In this document: positions 1 to 8,674 of the stretch, piece by piece
Layout of the letters: each line of letters begins with the position of its first letter
How positions within the stretch are numbered: position 1 is the stretch's first letter
Origin: Acidobacteriota bacterium
GTDB lineage: Bacteria; Acidobacteriota; Blastocatellia; Pyrinomonadales; Pyrinomonadaceae
Direction: 5' to 3'
DNA length: 64,000 bases
NCBI GenBank assembly: GCA_016715115.1
Contig: JADKBM010000011.1
Coordinates: forward strand, 1,325,810 to 1,389,809
Notes under the pieces: generated by a model
Told to the model about the DNA's origin: nothing
The model's database searches: none
What the model saw: the letters and a program-made list of their open reading frames with translations, nothing else
Position numbers and translations under genes: made by a program

Positions 1-423
1 ATTCATCAAAACGATGTGACAATTAATGACTTTTCCTATGCGGAAGCCCTAAACGGTCTCTCTGCCAATTTTCAACCTGAAGTGACCGCTGATCATTCTC
101 CTTGTATAAATGCGACGCACTTTGATACCAAGATAATTTGTTATATCTTTCCCCAAAAATTATCCTTTATTGCTCCCCAAGCTTTGCGTTCTTTTTACTC
201 TGGACAATCCCGAAGAAGAAAAGAAGATTATCAAAGCCCTCTTGGAAGGAATGATACTCAAACACGAAGCCAAACGATGGGCGAACGTCTGACCGCCGAT
301 AGTAATAAAAGCCAATAAAAAAGAGGCTCTCAAAGCGAAAGCCGCGTAAAAGCCAACAAACATCGGGTCAAGCCGCGATTGATAAAAAAGTCGAGGTTTC
401 CTAACTCTGCCGCAATTACTAAC
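1..423. other. No supported gene; possible gene scrap
   Basis: I see no convincing gene. A short plus-strand frame ending near 289 contains an acidic-basic helix-like segment (DNPEEEKKIIKALLEGMILK) that could be the tail of a broken gene, but it has no start, no ribosome site and no family I recognise. The stretch lies just downstream of the colicin immunity gene on the other strand. Confidence 0.3.
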
Positions 424-723
424 TTAACTTAGTAATTTCTCTAGTTTTTCTAAAGCTATCTCAGCCCTATTTCTTAACTGTGGCTCATCCAAGTCTTCGG
501 AATCCCGAATTGTAGAATCATAACAAAAAGCGTCAAGGTCGCTGAATAAGTCATTTAATACAGCAAACTCCTCTCCAGTCCATAATGTTTCATCCTGTTT
601 GAACATCTCAAGATACCTCTGCTCGAAATCAAGAACACTTATTTTGTCTGATAAGTATTCATTGATTAAGGTTACATAGTCCTTGAGTTTTACCGAGTTT
701 TCTTTTTCTCTTGCTTCCATCAT
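424..723 (-). CDS. Colicin D-type immunity protein
   Basis: A 99-residue acidic, probably all-helical protein without signal peptide. Segments such as LINEYLSDKISVLDFEQRYLEMF and the DLDAFC and DSEDLDEPQLR stretches resemble the colicin D immunity / bacterial self-protective colicin-like immunity family, which binds the tRNase domain and blocks its active site in the cytoplasm. Its ATG overlaps the stop of the upstream toxin gene in an ATGA arrangement, so the two are probably translationally coupled. The partner is a recognisable colicin D-type nuclease, which makes the call mutually supporting. The family assignment is from remembered pattern, not a search. Confidence 0.8.
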   Translation of the reverse strand: MMEAREKENSVKLKDYVTLINEYLSDKISVLDFEQRYLEMFKQDETLWTGEEFAVLNDLFSDLDAFCYDSTIRDSEDLDEPQLRNRAEIALEKLEKLLS

Positions 724-2222
724 AGACTACCTCCTGTCGTAACATTTTGCGCTTGTGCCGGGTTGAGTTTCCAGCCACTTACAAAGTTTCCGGCTCTGTC
801 GGTTATCACATTAAGTCCTGTCTGCGGATTATAGTGATGAATTACCTGTTGCCCTCTGTAAGTCCCTTTAATAACCTGATTACCTGCGTTAGCTACGTGA
901 TTTTGAACAGCTTGTTGAAACTGTTGTGCGGTATTTGCATTATAGTTTCCCTGCACTCCAAAGTCCTTCGCGTGCTTGAATTTCTTTTGAAGTTGTTTTT
1001 GACCAAACTGCAAAACCTGCGACGGTCGCGCTGGCGCAACAGGTGTAGCTGCCATCGGTGCGGTCGTAATAGCTGGTAAGATGTTTGCCGCGGCCTGTTG
1101 TTCGGCAGTCAAATCCGTCAACCTGCCGTACGCAATTGCGTTTTGGAATTTGTTATACCAATACCAAATGGCCGATCGATTCATATTCGTAGCGTCTATC
1201 GGATACCAAGTCCCATCTGGGGCTTGTTGATAAAAATTGTTTTGAACAAGCCAGTCACGTCGGGCATCCTCCATTTTCTGAACATCTTCTTCTCCGCCCC
1301 ATATACCCCAGTTAAACAGATTCTTGAACTTCTCCCAAAAACCCGGCTCATCTGCTTCGTTTCCAGTTGGGTCAATAAACTTTAGTGGACTATTTCTTAC
1401 GTAAGTGAATAAGTTCCAGCTTTGCGGGGCATTTTCATCTTGATCCATTAATGGTGCATCCGCCCCCGTAAACCGTCCGATTCTTGATGAATATGTCCTT
1501 GCTTGAGCAAAATCTAGGTCCGTCTCGATGTCGCGTTCGTAGCCGGTGAATTGCTTGCGGATCCGGTCGCCGGCGTACTGCGCGTGAGTCCGCTCGGAGA
1601 CTTCCTCGCCGTACGGGCGGTAGTCGTGTCTTGAGATGACGGCCCCGTTTTCGTTGGTGTTGATCCGCGGGCTGCCGAGGTGGTCATTGGTCAGATATGC
1701 CACTTGCGGGGTTTCGTTCAGGATTGTCGAGTATTCGGCCACCAAGCGTGAAGATGCGTCGTAGACGAAGACGGTTGTTTCCCACTGGCCGTTGATCCAG
1801 GCGATCTTCTTGACCCTGCGTCCGTCGCCGTCGTAAAAGTATTGGCCGAGCGTGCCGGTGACCGTGCCGTTGGCGTCGACGGTTTCGACTTTCGTCTGCT
1901 TGTTCTCGGCGTCGTAGGTGAATTTGCGGAACTGCGGATCGCGGATAGTGTTTCCCGCGGCGTCGAATTGGTAGCCGTCCGATGAACTGAGCCGGTTGTT
2001 CGACGCGTTTACATTCGGGTTGAACGCCTTTCGGTCCTCATCGCAGACCGTCAGGTTAGGCGGCGTCTGGTTGTCGAGGCAGTTCCTCGGAATCGTCGTC
2101 GTGTTCGCCTCGACGAAGTTGCGGTTGCCGAAACGGTCGAACGAGTAGTCTTGCCGCCAGCTCAGAGTCACCGTCGTCGACCCCGCCGGCGTAACCATCT
2201 CGGTCGCGTCATCGATCCCCAA
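720..2222 (-). CDS. Orphan RHS fragment with colicin D-type tRNase tip
   Basis: A 5'-truncated RHS gene of about 500 codons. It opens inside the YD-repeat core (DDATEMVTPAGS) and has no signal peptide. The hyperconserved core (TNDHLGSPRINTNENGAV, then GYERDIETDLDFAQAR and NPLKFIDPTGNE) precedes a variable tip. The last 90 or so residues resemble the colicin D catalytic domain, which cuts the anticodon loop of tRNA-Arg: KFKHAKDFG supplies the K-x-K-H cluster and SGWKLNP the S-x-W pair I remember as catalytic in colicin D. The overlapping immunity gene follows. Upstream of 2222 the DNA no longer matches RHS core, so this is a displaced CT/immunity module rather than a complete gene; expression may require recombination into a full RHS gene. 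Confidence 0.85.
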   Translation of the reverse strand: MGIDDATEMVTPAGSTTVTLSWRQDYSFDRFGNRNFVEANTTTIPRNCLDNQTPPNLTVCDEDRKAFNPNVNASNNRLSSSDGYQFDAAGNTIRDPQFRKFTYDAENKQTKVETVDANGTVTGTLGQYFYDGDGRRVKKIAWINGQWETTVFVYDASSRLVAEYSTILNETPQVAYLTNDHLGSPRINTNENGAVISRHDYRPYGEEVSERTHAQYAGDRIRKQFTGYERDIETDLDFAQARTYSSRIGRFTGADAPLMDQDENAPQSWNLFTYVRNSPLKFIDPTGNEADEPGFWEKFKNLFNWGIWGGEEDVQKMEDARRDWLVQNNFYQQAPDGTWYPIDATNMNRSAIWYWYNKFQNAIAYGRLTDLTAEQQAAANILPAITTAPMAATPVAPARPSQVLQFGQKQLQKKFKHAKDFGVQGNYNANTAQQFQQAVQNHVANAGNQVIKGTYRGQQVIHHYNPQTGLNVITDRAGNFVSGWKLNPAQAQNVTTGGSL

Positions 2223-2298
2223 GAAATTCGGGTTGGACGCCGTCGCTTGACAACGAACCGGAGGGATTCGAAAGTAGATCGATTATTCTCAAAAAGAA

Positions 2299-2847
2299 CT
2301 ATTTAATACTTACTCCCAAGTCCCCAATATAGAGCCTTTTGATGCGTTTTTCTAGCCCGCTTCTCAGAGGGAAGGGATCATCTCCTGCTTTGAGCGTTTG
2401 ATCAATACCGTTTATATTGTCAACATACCCGAAGCCAATTGAAATTGGTAGAACACCCTCCGACTCGATCTTTTCTTTTGGAATTTCTATTTGTCCAAGT
2501 ATTCTTTTCTTAGGTTTAATTTGAATATAGGTAAAGTCGAAATCTCCGTGGTTTGTTGGCAACGCACTTGGGGCTTCGACAATCATGTTTTCACCAAAAA
2601 TCCTAATCCTATAGCTTTTGTCCTTGACTAAGTAAAAAGTTCTGCTTGATTTATTTTCAACTGAATAATCGACTGTAATGTTTTGCCCTAAATCAATTTC
2701 ACTTTTCTGAGTCCAAATCGAAAACCTTAGTTTGTCAGTAGTTTCTGATGATGCCTTCAAGACGACGGCGTTGTTATATTGGGCTTTCACGACTAAAATT
2801 GAGACGCTTAAGAATACAAAAACACATATGATTCTTTGGAAATTCAT
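2299..2847 (-). CDS. Secreted immunity-like protein, function unknown
   Basis: About 182 residues starting at the ATG at 2847, preceded by GAGGTGAG; a GTG two codons upstream is also possible. An N-terminal hydrophobic signal peptide (IICVFVFLSVSILVVKAQ) is followed by a beta-rich domain (NITVDYSVENKSSRTFYLV, then IQIKPKKRILGQIEIP). The layout resembles the secreted protein at 38106-38750, which also has a Q after the signal and a VNYSVRNDTQSAIYV segment. Because it lies between an RHS core scrap and an orphan RHS module, it may be a periplasmic immunity protein whose toxin was lost. No known family was recognised. Confidence 0.55.
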   Translation of the reverse strand: MNFQRIICVFVFLSVSILVVKAQYNNAVVLKASSETTDKLRFSIWTQKSEIDLGQNITVDYSVENKSSRTFYLVKDKSYRIRIFGENMIVEAPSALPTNHGDFDFTYIQIKPKKRILGQIEIPKEKIESEGVLPISIGFGYVDNINGIDQTLKAGDDPFPLRSGLEKRIKRLYIGDLGVSIK

Positions 2848-2881
2848 ACTCACCTCTACTTCTTCTTATTGATTGTTGAAA

Positions 2882-3105
2882 TCAACGCTCCGCGTCGAGC
2901 GTGTTCCTGACAATGCGTCCCGACGGATAGGTCTCCTCGATTATAGCTCCCGGAAGGTTGTAGCTGTAAAGCGTCGGATTCGGCGGAGCGCCGTCGGTCA
3001 GCTGTTTGGAACTGAGGAGCCGGCCCGCCGCGTCGAACGCGAGATATCGCGTTTCCGACACCGAAGACGGGACCTTCATCAGCCTGCCCTTCGAAAAGCG
3101 CGGAT
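2882..3105 (-). pseudogene. RHS core remnant (3' truncated)
   Basis: The minus strand encodes an RHS core stretch starting near FSKGRLMKVPSSVSETRYL and ending NTLDAER. It closely matches the complete RHS gene around 11940-12145 (FSKGRLTKVSSSVSETQYL to VVRNTLDNDG). It ends abruptly at CTCGACGCGGA, the sequence at which the plus-strand orphan module at 19.1 kb begins, so the two scraps may be halves of one rearranged gene. Bases 3106-3251 upstream are open but unrecognised. Confidence 0.75.
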
Positions 3106-3309
3106 CGATCCGGACGTGCCTGAGATCTTGAGCTTGCGGCTTCGGATTCCGCCAACGGAACCAAGTTTCCTGATTCCCTGTTTCCCGTCAACACCGAAGA
3201 GGTCTTTCGGCGGACGGCATTGAGCGCTCCGTGCATTTGAAAGTAGCGCAATAAAATGGCAGGACGCGCCTGATGGACGCGTCCCGCCGAAAATCCAAAC
3301 CGTGTTGAA

Positions 3310-3912
3310 CTACTTGCCCGTCATATATTTGAGCGCCATCGAGGCGATGTCGTCCATTGCCGAACCGTCGCCGTCGCTGTCGAGCATCCGTTCGATGAAC
3401 GAACCTTGCGACGCCTGCTGGATCTGCTGCTGCTGGCCGGTCAAAAGATCGGAAATGCCGCCCGCGTCGAGATTGTTCTGCTGTTTCTGGCGACCGAGAT
3501 AGCCCATCACGATCGGCGCGAGAAACATCAGGATCTGCGCGACCTGTCCCATATTCAGCCCGCTTTCGTTGCTGATCTTCTCCGTCACCTGACCTTGATT
3601 CCCGCCAAGAATATGACCGAGAATTCCGCCGGCGTCAGCCTGCCGCGGCGCCTGTCCGCCGCCGAAAATCAGGCTTCCGAGTCCGCCGAGATTGTCGAGG
3701 ATACTGCCGTCGTGGTCGTTGGCGAGCGCGCCGTCGAGCGCCTGCGCGCCGTCCGGAGTCGCGGCATTTTTCGCCAGCCCGCTGATGATCGCCGGCAAAG
3801 CCATCTGAATCGCGGTGTTCACGAGACTCGGTTCGGCGTTGACCTGTTGGCCGATCTGATTGACGACCTCCGATCCCTGTTGTTGTCCTAATAGATCTTC
3901 GAGTGAAAACAT
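3310..3912 (-). CDS. DUF937 family protein
   Basis: A 200-residue protein starting at MFSLEDLLGQQQG, chosen because AAAGGAGAA lies just upstream of this ATG; the longer open frame has no such support. Low-complexity Gly/Gln segments alternate with helices: SEVVNQIGQQVNAEPSLV, ALPAIISGLAKNAATPDGA, LGGLGSLIFGGGQ, LAPIVMGYLGRQKQ. This is the pattern of DUF937 proteins, bacterial proteins of unknown function that are often around 200 residues. No signal peptide. It is transcribed divergently from the NHL lipoprotein, with about 100 bp between starts. Confidence 0.8.
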   Translation of the reverse strand: MFSLEDLLGQQQGSEVVNQIGQQVNAEPSLVNTAIQMALPAIISGLAKNAATPDGAQALDGALANDHDGSILDNLGGLGSLIFGGGQAPRQADAGGILGHILGGNQGQVTEKISNESGLNMGQVAQILMFLAPIVMGYLGRQKQQNNLDAGGISDLLTGQQQQIQQASQGSFIERMLDSDGDGSAMDDIASMALKYMTGK

Positions 3913-4009
3913 TGGTAATTCTCCTTTGGTAAAGTTGTTTGGGGCTGTTTCGAGATAATAGCAAATATATTTTGATTTGTAATCGGATGAGACGTTATTG
4001 TAATTGCTG

Positions 4010-6019
4010 ATGTTCGCAACCAATCTTCGCCATTTGCTTCTGCTCATCGCAACCCTCGGCCTGATCGCGGGTTGCGACCGGCCAACGCCCGAGACCGCAC
4101 CTTTAAGGAACACAAGGACGCTGTTTTTCGAACCGTCGAAGATCGGCGAACCGTTCGGGGTCGCGTCCAATGGAACCGACATTCTTGTTTCAGACGGAGA
4201 GAACGGGCGGATCGTAAAACTCTCGAAATCAGGCGAATACTCGGTCGTCAACGACAAATTCGACACGCCGTCGCAGATCGCCGTATCCGAATCGGGCGAG
4301 ATCTTCGTCGCCGATTCCGGAAGCCATACGATCAAAAAGATCTCGTCGACCGGCAATGTCGAGACCGTTGCGGGCGTTGAAGGTCGCCCCGGGTTTCAGG
4401 ACGGGAACGCCGCCGAAGCGCTTTTTCGCGCCCCGGTCGGGATCGCGGTCTCGGGTTCGCGTGTCTACGTTGCGGACACATACAACGACCGCATCCGCAT
4501 CGTCGAGAACGGACAGGTGCGGACACTCGCCGGTTCGACCCGCGGATTCGCCGATTCGGAAACGGCCGCGATTGCAAGATTCGACACACCGACCGGGATC
4601 GCCCTCGGCTTCGACGGTTCGGTGATCGTCGCCGACAGCGGCAACGGCCGTTTGCGAGCGGTTCGCGGCGACGGCGCGACCCAAACGCTCGCCGGCGGCG
4701 GAAAGGAATTCGGCGACGGGCCGCCGAACGCGGCCGGCCTTTATCAACCGACGGCGGTCACCGTCGACAGATCGGGCGTCATCTATTTCACCGACGGAAG
4801 CGCTATCCGAAAGATCGATCCGACCGGCCCGATTCGGGTGACGACCATCTCGAGCGAAAATCGCGGATTCGCCGACGGCGCGCTGGCTGAATCGAAGTTC
4901 AACCGCCCGAACGGGCTTGCCGTCGATGGCGCGGGCGATCTCGTGGTCGCCGACAGTGAGAACCAAACCGTCCGTATCATCTCGTCGAAGGAACCGGGAC
5001 GCGTCGTGACCGCCGAGGAGATCGAGAGATCCCGCCCGGCGGCGGAACAGTTTCGCGCGCTTGCGCCGCCCCGCTGGCCGTACGATCCGCCGACAAAGAC
5101 TCGAGAGATCGCCGGGACGCTTGGCGAGATCCGCGGCGAGAACGACGGCAGCGGGGACAACATTTGGTATCACAACGGCCTCGATATAGTCGGCGGCTAT
5201 GGCGAAACCGCGCGATTCATCCGCGACGAAAAGGTCCTGCGCGCGTCGGCTGCCGAGAATTTCGGGACGCTGCGCGAATTGCTTCGTATGCCGACGCTCG
5301 GGTACATCCATATACGGCTCGGCCGCGATGCGTCCGGAACCGTTTACGACGACCCGCGTTTCGTATGGAACCGGGACGAAGCCGGAAAACTCGCCGGAGT
5401 CCGCGTGCCGCGCGGAGCCCGCTTCAAGTCAGGAGAGGCGATCGGCACGCTCAACGCGATGAATCACGTGCATCTGATCGCCGGCCGGAGCGGCGCCGAA
5501 ATGAACGCGCTCGCGGCGCTCGAACTGCCCGGCGCGTCCGACAAGATCGCGCCCGTCATCGAAAAGATCGCGCTGACCGATGAAAATTTCCGCGAGTTTG
5601 AAACCGATCCGGCAAACGGCCGTATAAAGATCGTTGGAAAAACGCGAATTGTTGCCCGCGCTTATGACCGAATGGATGGAAACGCCGACCGCCGGCGTCT
5701 CGGAATCTATCGAATCGGTTACCAAATCTTAAAAGCAGACAAGACGCCGCTTGGCGATGTAAACTGGACGATCCGTTTCGACCGGCTTCCGGATCCCGAT
5801 TCCGTTGCGACCGTTTTTGCAAACGGGAGCAAATCCGGGGCAACCGGCGAGACTGTTTTTCGGTACATCGCGACGAACGAGGTCTTTGGCGAGACTTCGC
5901 GAGAAAACTTCGTTGAGTCCGCGAAGCTCGAACCCGGGAACTACGTCGTCCGTGTCTATGCGGCGGACTTCTTTGGGAATACGGCGGTTTCGGATCTGGC
6001 GTTCGAAGCCGCTCGCTGA
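4010..6019 (+). CDS. NHL-repeat lipoprotein with M23-like C-terminal domain
   Basis: About 669 residues from the ATG at 4010 (a TTG two codons earlier is possible). A lipoprotein signal ends in the lipobox LIAGC. Residues about 40-330 contain repeated NHL-type blades (GIAVSGSRVYVADTYNDRI, GIALGFDGSVIVADSGNGR, GLAVDGAGDLVVADSENQT), forming a likely beta-propeller. Further on, WYHNGLDI and NHVHLIAG give the H-x-x-x-D and H-x-H spacing of LytM/M23 zinc peptidases, although the domain lacks the usual glycine-rich surroundings and could be inactive. A beta-sandwich-like tail follows (YVVRVYAADFFGNTAV). It probably sits in the envelope. The fusion is unusual and the substrate is unknown. Confidence 0.7.
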   Translation: MFATNLRHLLLLIATLGLIAGCDRPTPETAPLRNTRTLFFEPSKIGEPFGVASNGTDILVSDGENGRIVKLSKSGEYSVVNDKFDTPSQIAVSESGEIFVADSGSHTIKKISSTGNVETVAGVEGRPGFQDGNAAEALFRAPVGIAVSGSRVYVADTYNDRIRIVENGQVRTLAGSTRGFADSETAAIARFDTPTGIALGFDGSVIVADSGNGRLRAVRGDGATQTLAGGGKEFGDGPPNAAGLYQPTAVTVDRSGVIYFTDGSAIRKIDPTGPIRVTTISSENRGFADGALAESKFNRPNGLAVDGAGDLVVADSENQTVRIISSKEPGRVVTAEEIERSRPAAEQFRALAPPRWPYDPPTKTREIAGTLGEIRGENDGSGDNIWYHNGLDIVGGYGETARFIRDEKVLRASAAENFGTLRELLRMPTLGYIHIRLGRDASGTVYDDPRFVWNRDEAGKLAGVRVPRGARFKSGEAIGTLNAMNHVHLIAGRSGAEMNALAALELPGASDKIAPVIEKIALTDENFREFETDPANGRIKIVGKTRIVARAYDRMDGNADRRRLGIYRIGYQILKADKTPLGDVNWTIRFDRLPDPDSVATVFANGSKSGATGETVFRYIATNEVFGETSRENFVESAKLEPGNYVVRVYAADFFGNTAVSDLAFEAAR

Positions 6020-6148
6020 GCTTTTTTCGCCTGGGGCTGTCATCAGATTCGATCGGTGACGATAACGGCGATGATTTTGTCCTGGTCCATCGCTTTCCAA
6101 GTTCGTCGCAAGACGTTCTGAAAACATTCGAACTTTTTGGAGAAATCA

Positions 6149-7885
6149 ATGATCAATAAAATCGCTTCGCTGTTGCTGATCGCAATCTTGAGCAGTTCAA
6201 CAATTCTTGCGGAAACCAATGACCTGAAGGCAAAACCGGCCGCGATCCGCGTCGCCCCGCCGTCGCCGAGATTCTCGGATGCCGAAAGGCAAGCGGAACT
6301 CGCCGCCCGCCGCTCGCGCGTCATTGAAAAGATGGCTGACAATTCGCTGATGGTGCTTTTTAGCGCCGAAGCCAGGATCTACACCAACGATGTCGATTTT
6401 ATGTATCGGCAAGAGAACAATCTCTATTATCTGACCGGTCTCAAGCAGACCGGCGCGACGCTCGTTCTGGCTAAATCGGGAGGCGCCGCATCCGAGTTTC
6501 TTTTCATCCCGAAACGCAACCCGCAGTTCGAGACCTGGAACGGAAGGATGTATTCAAACGAGGACGCGACGCGGATCTCGGGCCTCAAAACGATCGTCAA
6601 CGCGGCCGAACAAAAGGCCTATCTTGCGGCGCTGAAAGACAAAACGTCGTTCACGTCGAAGGACGGCATCGGCGTTCCAACGACGTTCGACAAGCTTTAT
6701 CTGCTGCTTCCCTTCGACGAGCGGGACAACGACGGAAAGCGCGAATTTCGCCAGGAAGCCGAATTTGCGCGATCGTTCGGCCCGAAAGCCGTCAACGCGC
6801 AGGATATTTTCGCCGAACTCCGGCTGATCAAATCGCCGTACGAGATCCGTCTTATGCAGCACGCGATCGACATCACCGCCGAAGCGCATATGCGTTCGAT
6901 GGGAATCGTGAAACGCGCGAACTGGGAGTACGAGGTTCAGGCTGAGGTCGAATACACATTCCGACGGCGGAACGCCGACTATTGGGGCTATCCGTCGATC
7001 GTCGGATGCGGGCCGAACGCGACGACGCTGCATTACGTCGAATCGCAGGGCGCGATCGACCCAAACGCCCTCTTGCTGATGGACGTCGGCGCCGAATACG
7101 ACCATTACACGGCGGACGTCACGCGCACTTTTCCGGTGAACGGCAAATTTTCGAAACCGCAGGCCGAGATTTATCAGGTGGTCTACGATGCGCAGGAAGC
7201 CGCCGCCGCCGAACTCAAGCCCGGCGCACTTTTCAGCGCCGCCGGCCAATCTGCGGCGAAGACGATCGAAGAAGGACTCGCGAAACTCGGGCTGATCGAA
7301 AAAGTCGGAGCGGTCATCCCGGGAACGCTGCAGAAGGTCCCGGATGGCAAGGGCGGAACGCGCGAGGTCGGAATACCGCAATACCGGATCTGGTATATGC
7401 ACGGTTTGGGACACTGGCTCGGAATGAACGTTCACGACGTCGGCGACTATGAAACGCCGCTGAAGCCCGGAATGATCATGACCAACGAACCCGGAATCTA
7501 CATTCGCGAGGACGCGCTCGACTACTTCGACCAGTCGAAACCTGGAATGAAGGAGTTCCTTGCAAAAATACGGCCCTCATTCGAACGATACAAGAGCGTC
7601 GGTGTCAGGATCGAAGACGATATGCTCATTACCGAAACCGGCGTCGAATGGATGACCCGCGCGCTGCCGCGAAAGATCTCCGACATTGAGGAATCGATGG
7701 CCAGAGCGGCCAAGGAGATGCGAAACGTCGCACTTGCGTCGTCGCCGCTCAACCCGACGCTCGCCTTTTACGGCAGCGAGTCGGGGCTTGTGGACTGGAA
7801 TTCACGCCCGACCGGCCGAACGATCCGCATTGGCTGGAACGCACCGGCGCATGATCATTCGGACGATCACCGGACGGCTGAATAG
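6149..7885 (+). CDS. pepP: Xaa-Pro aminopeptidase (M24B), secreted
   Basis: Removes an N-terminal residue preceding proline from peptides. The start at 6149 is chosen because GGAGAA precedes it and a signal peptide follows directly (SLLLIAILSSSTILA), suggesting export. An aminopeptidase P N-terminal domain (residues about 45-180, with NNLYYLTGLKQTGATLVL) precedes the pita-bread M24 domain. Metal ligands are visible: the two Asp in LMDVGAEYDHYTADVTRTF, the His in GLGHWLGMNVHDVGDYE, and Glu in NEPGIYI and GVRIEDDML. Length (578 codons) is long for PepP because of the signal and a C-terminal extension. It stands alone, 129 nt downstream of the NHL gene. Confidence 0.9.
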   Translation: MINKIASLLLIAILSSSTILAETNDLKAKPAAIRVAPPSPRFSDAERQAELAARRSRVIEKMADNSLMVLFSAEARIYTNDVDFMYRQENNLYYLTGLKQTGATLVLAKSGGAASEFLFIPKRNPQFETWNGRMYSNEDATRISGLKTIVNAAEQKAYLAALKDKTSFTSKDGIGVPTTFDKLYLLLPFDERDNDGKREFRQEAEFARSFGPKAVNAQDIFAELRLIKSPYEIRLMQHAIDITAEAHMRSMGIVKRANWEYEVQAEVEYTFRRRNADYWGYPSIVGCGPNATTLHYVESQGAIDPNALLLMDVGAEYDHYTADVTRTFPVNGKFSKPQAEIYQVVYDAQEAAAAELKPGALFSAAGQSAAKTIEEGLAKLGLIEKVGAVIPGTLQKVPDGKGGTREVGIPQYRIWYMHGLGHWLGMNVHDVGDYETPLKPGMIMTNEPGIYIREDALDYFDQSKPGMKEFLAKIRPSFERYKSVGVRIEDDMLITETGVEWMTRALPRKISDIEESMARAAKEMRNVALASSPLNPTLAFYGSESGLVDWNSRPTGRTIRIGWNAPAHDHSDDHRTAE

Positions 7886-7900
7886 GATTCTCATAAAATG

Positions 7901-7956
7901 TCTGCCCGCGGAATGTGCTTTGCTTTGGCGAATCCCCTGCACATTCCGCGGGCAGA
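7901..7956. repeat. Perfect 18-bp inverted repeat
   Basis: TCTGCCCGCGGAATGTGC at 7901-7918 is repeated as its exact complement at 7939-7956 around a 20-nt loop. It lies just after the aminopeptidase stop and before the phage scrap. There is no T-run after it, so it is not a typical intrinsic terminator; it looks like a REP/MITE-like hairpin. Confidence 0.75.
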
Positions 7957-8001
7957 CCGGATTTGATTCGCAGACCACGGACAACTCGCGCGCGAATCGC
8001 G

Positions 8002-8217
8002 ATGATGAAACACCATCTTGAATCGCTCGAAGGCGACCTCGTCCGGATCATCGAAGCCGAGAACGCGGCGTTTCTCGATCGCTACGGATATCTCGGCGAA
8101 GTCAACATTGAGTTCTCCTACCCGATCATGCACCGCAAGGACGAAAAGCAGCAGGCGCTGATCGCCAAGCAGCAGACCGGAAACCAACCCTGGGCATCGA
8201 TCAACGAAGCCCGGGGT
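8002..8217 (+). pseudogene. Phage portal-like protein scrap
   Basis: Seventy-odd codons reading MMKHHLESLEGDLVRIIEAE then DRYGYLGEVNIEFSYPIMH and GNQPWASINEARG resemble the C-terminal third of tailed-phage portal proteins, which typically end a helical stretch with a T-x-N-E-A-R motif. The frame changes to an unrelated FG-GAP repeat sequence at about 8217, so the gene is broken at both ends. It matters because another phage-like remnant in the same orientation occurs at 40.0 kb, on the far side of the RHS island. The family call rests on remembered pattern only. Confidence 0.4.
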
Positions 8218-8605
8218 CCGGCGCGACACGAACAACACCTTCTACTCGCGCAACAGCAGCAACAGCCAAACCCAATCGGCGGTTATCGGAACCGACGACG
8301 ACGTGCCCGTCCCGTCCGACTACGACGGCGACGGCCGCGCCGACTACGCGCTCTTCCGGCCCTCCGACACCAAGTGGTACATCCGCGAAAGCTCGACCGG
8401 GACGGTAACCCAAACCCAATGGGGCATCTCCGGAGACAAGCTTGTCCAGAACGACTACGACGGCGACGGCAAAACCGACCTCGCCGTCTGGCGCCCGTCC
8501 GAAGGCACCTGGTACATCCGCCAGTCGGCGACCAACGGCTCGCTTCGCCAGCAGCAGTTCGGAGTCTTGAATGACATCCCCGTCCCGGCCTTCTACAGGA
8601 GGTAG
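8217..8605 (+). pseudogene. FG-GAP/VCBS-type repeat protein, 3' fragment
   Basis: From about 8222 the frame reads RDTNNTFYSRNSSNSQTQ, then two copies of a roughly 45-residue repeat (DYDGDGRADYALFRPS, KWYIRESS; DYDGDGKTDLAVWRPS, TWYIRQS) and a stop. The D-x-D-x-D-G loops are calcium-binding FG-GAP/VCBS motifs of beta-propeller surface proteins. No start or signal peptide remains; the 5' end is replaced by the portal-like scrap in another frame. It is the last 130 codons of a lost secreted protein. Confidence 0.75.
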
Positions 8606-8674
8606 CGCCGGATTACAGGAGTCGTCATCACACATCGGACAAACACCCACGGAGTTGAAATGAGGTAAGGAATC

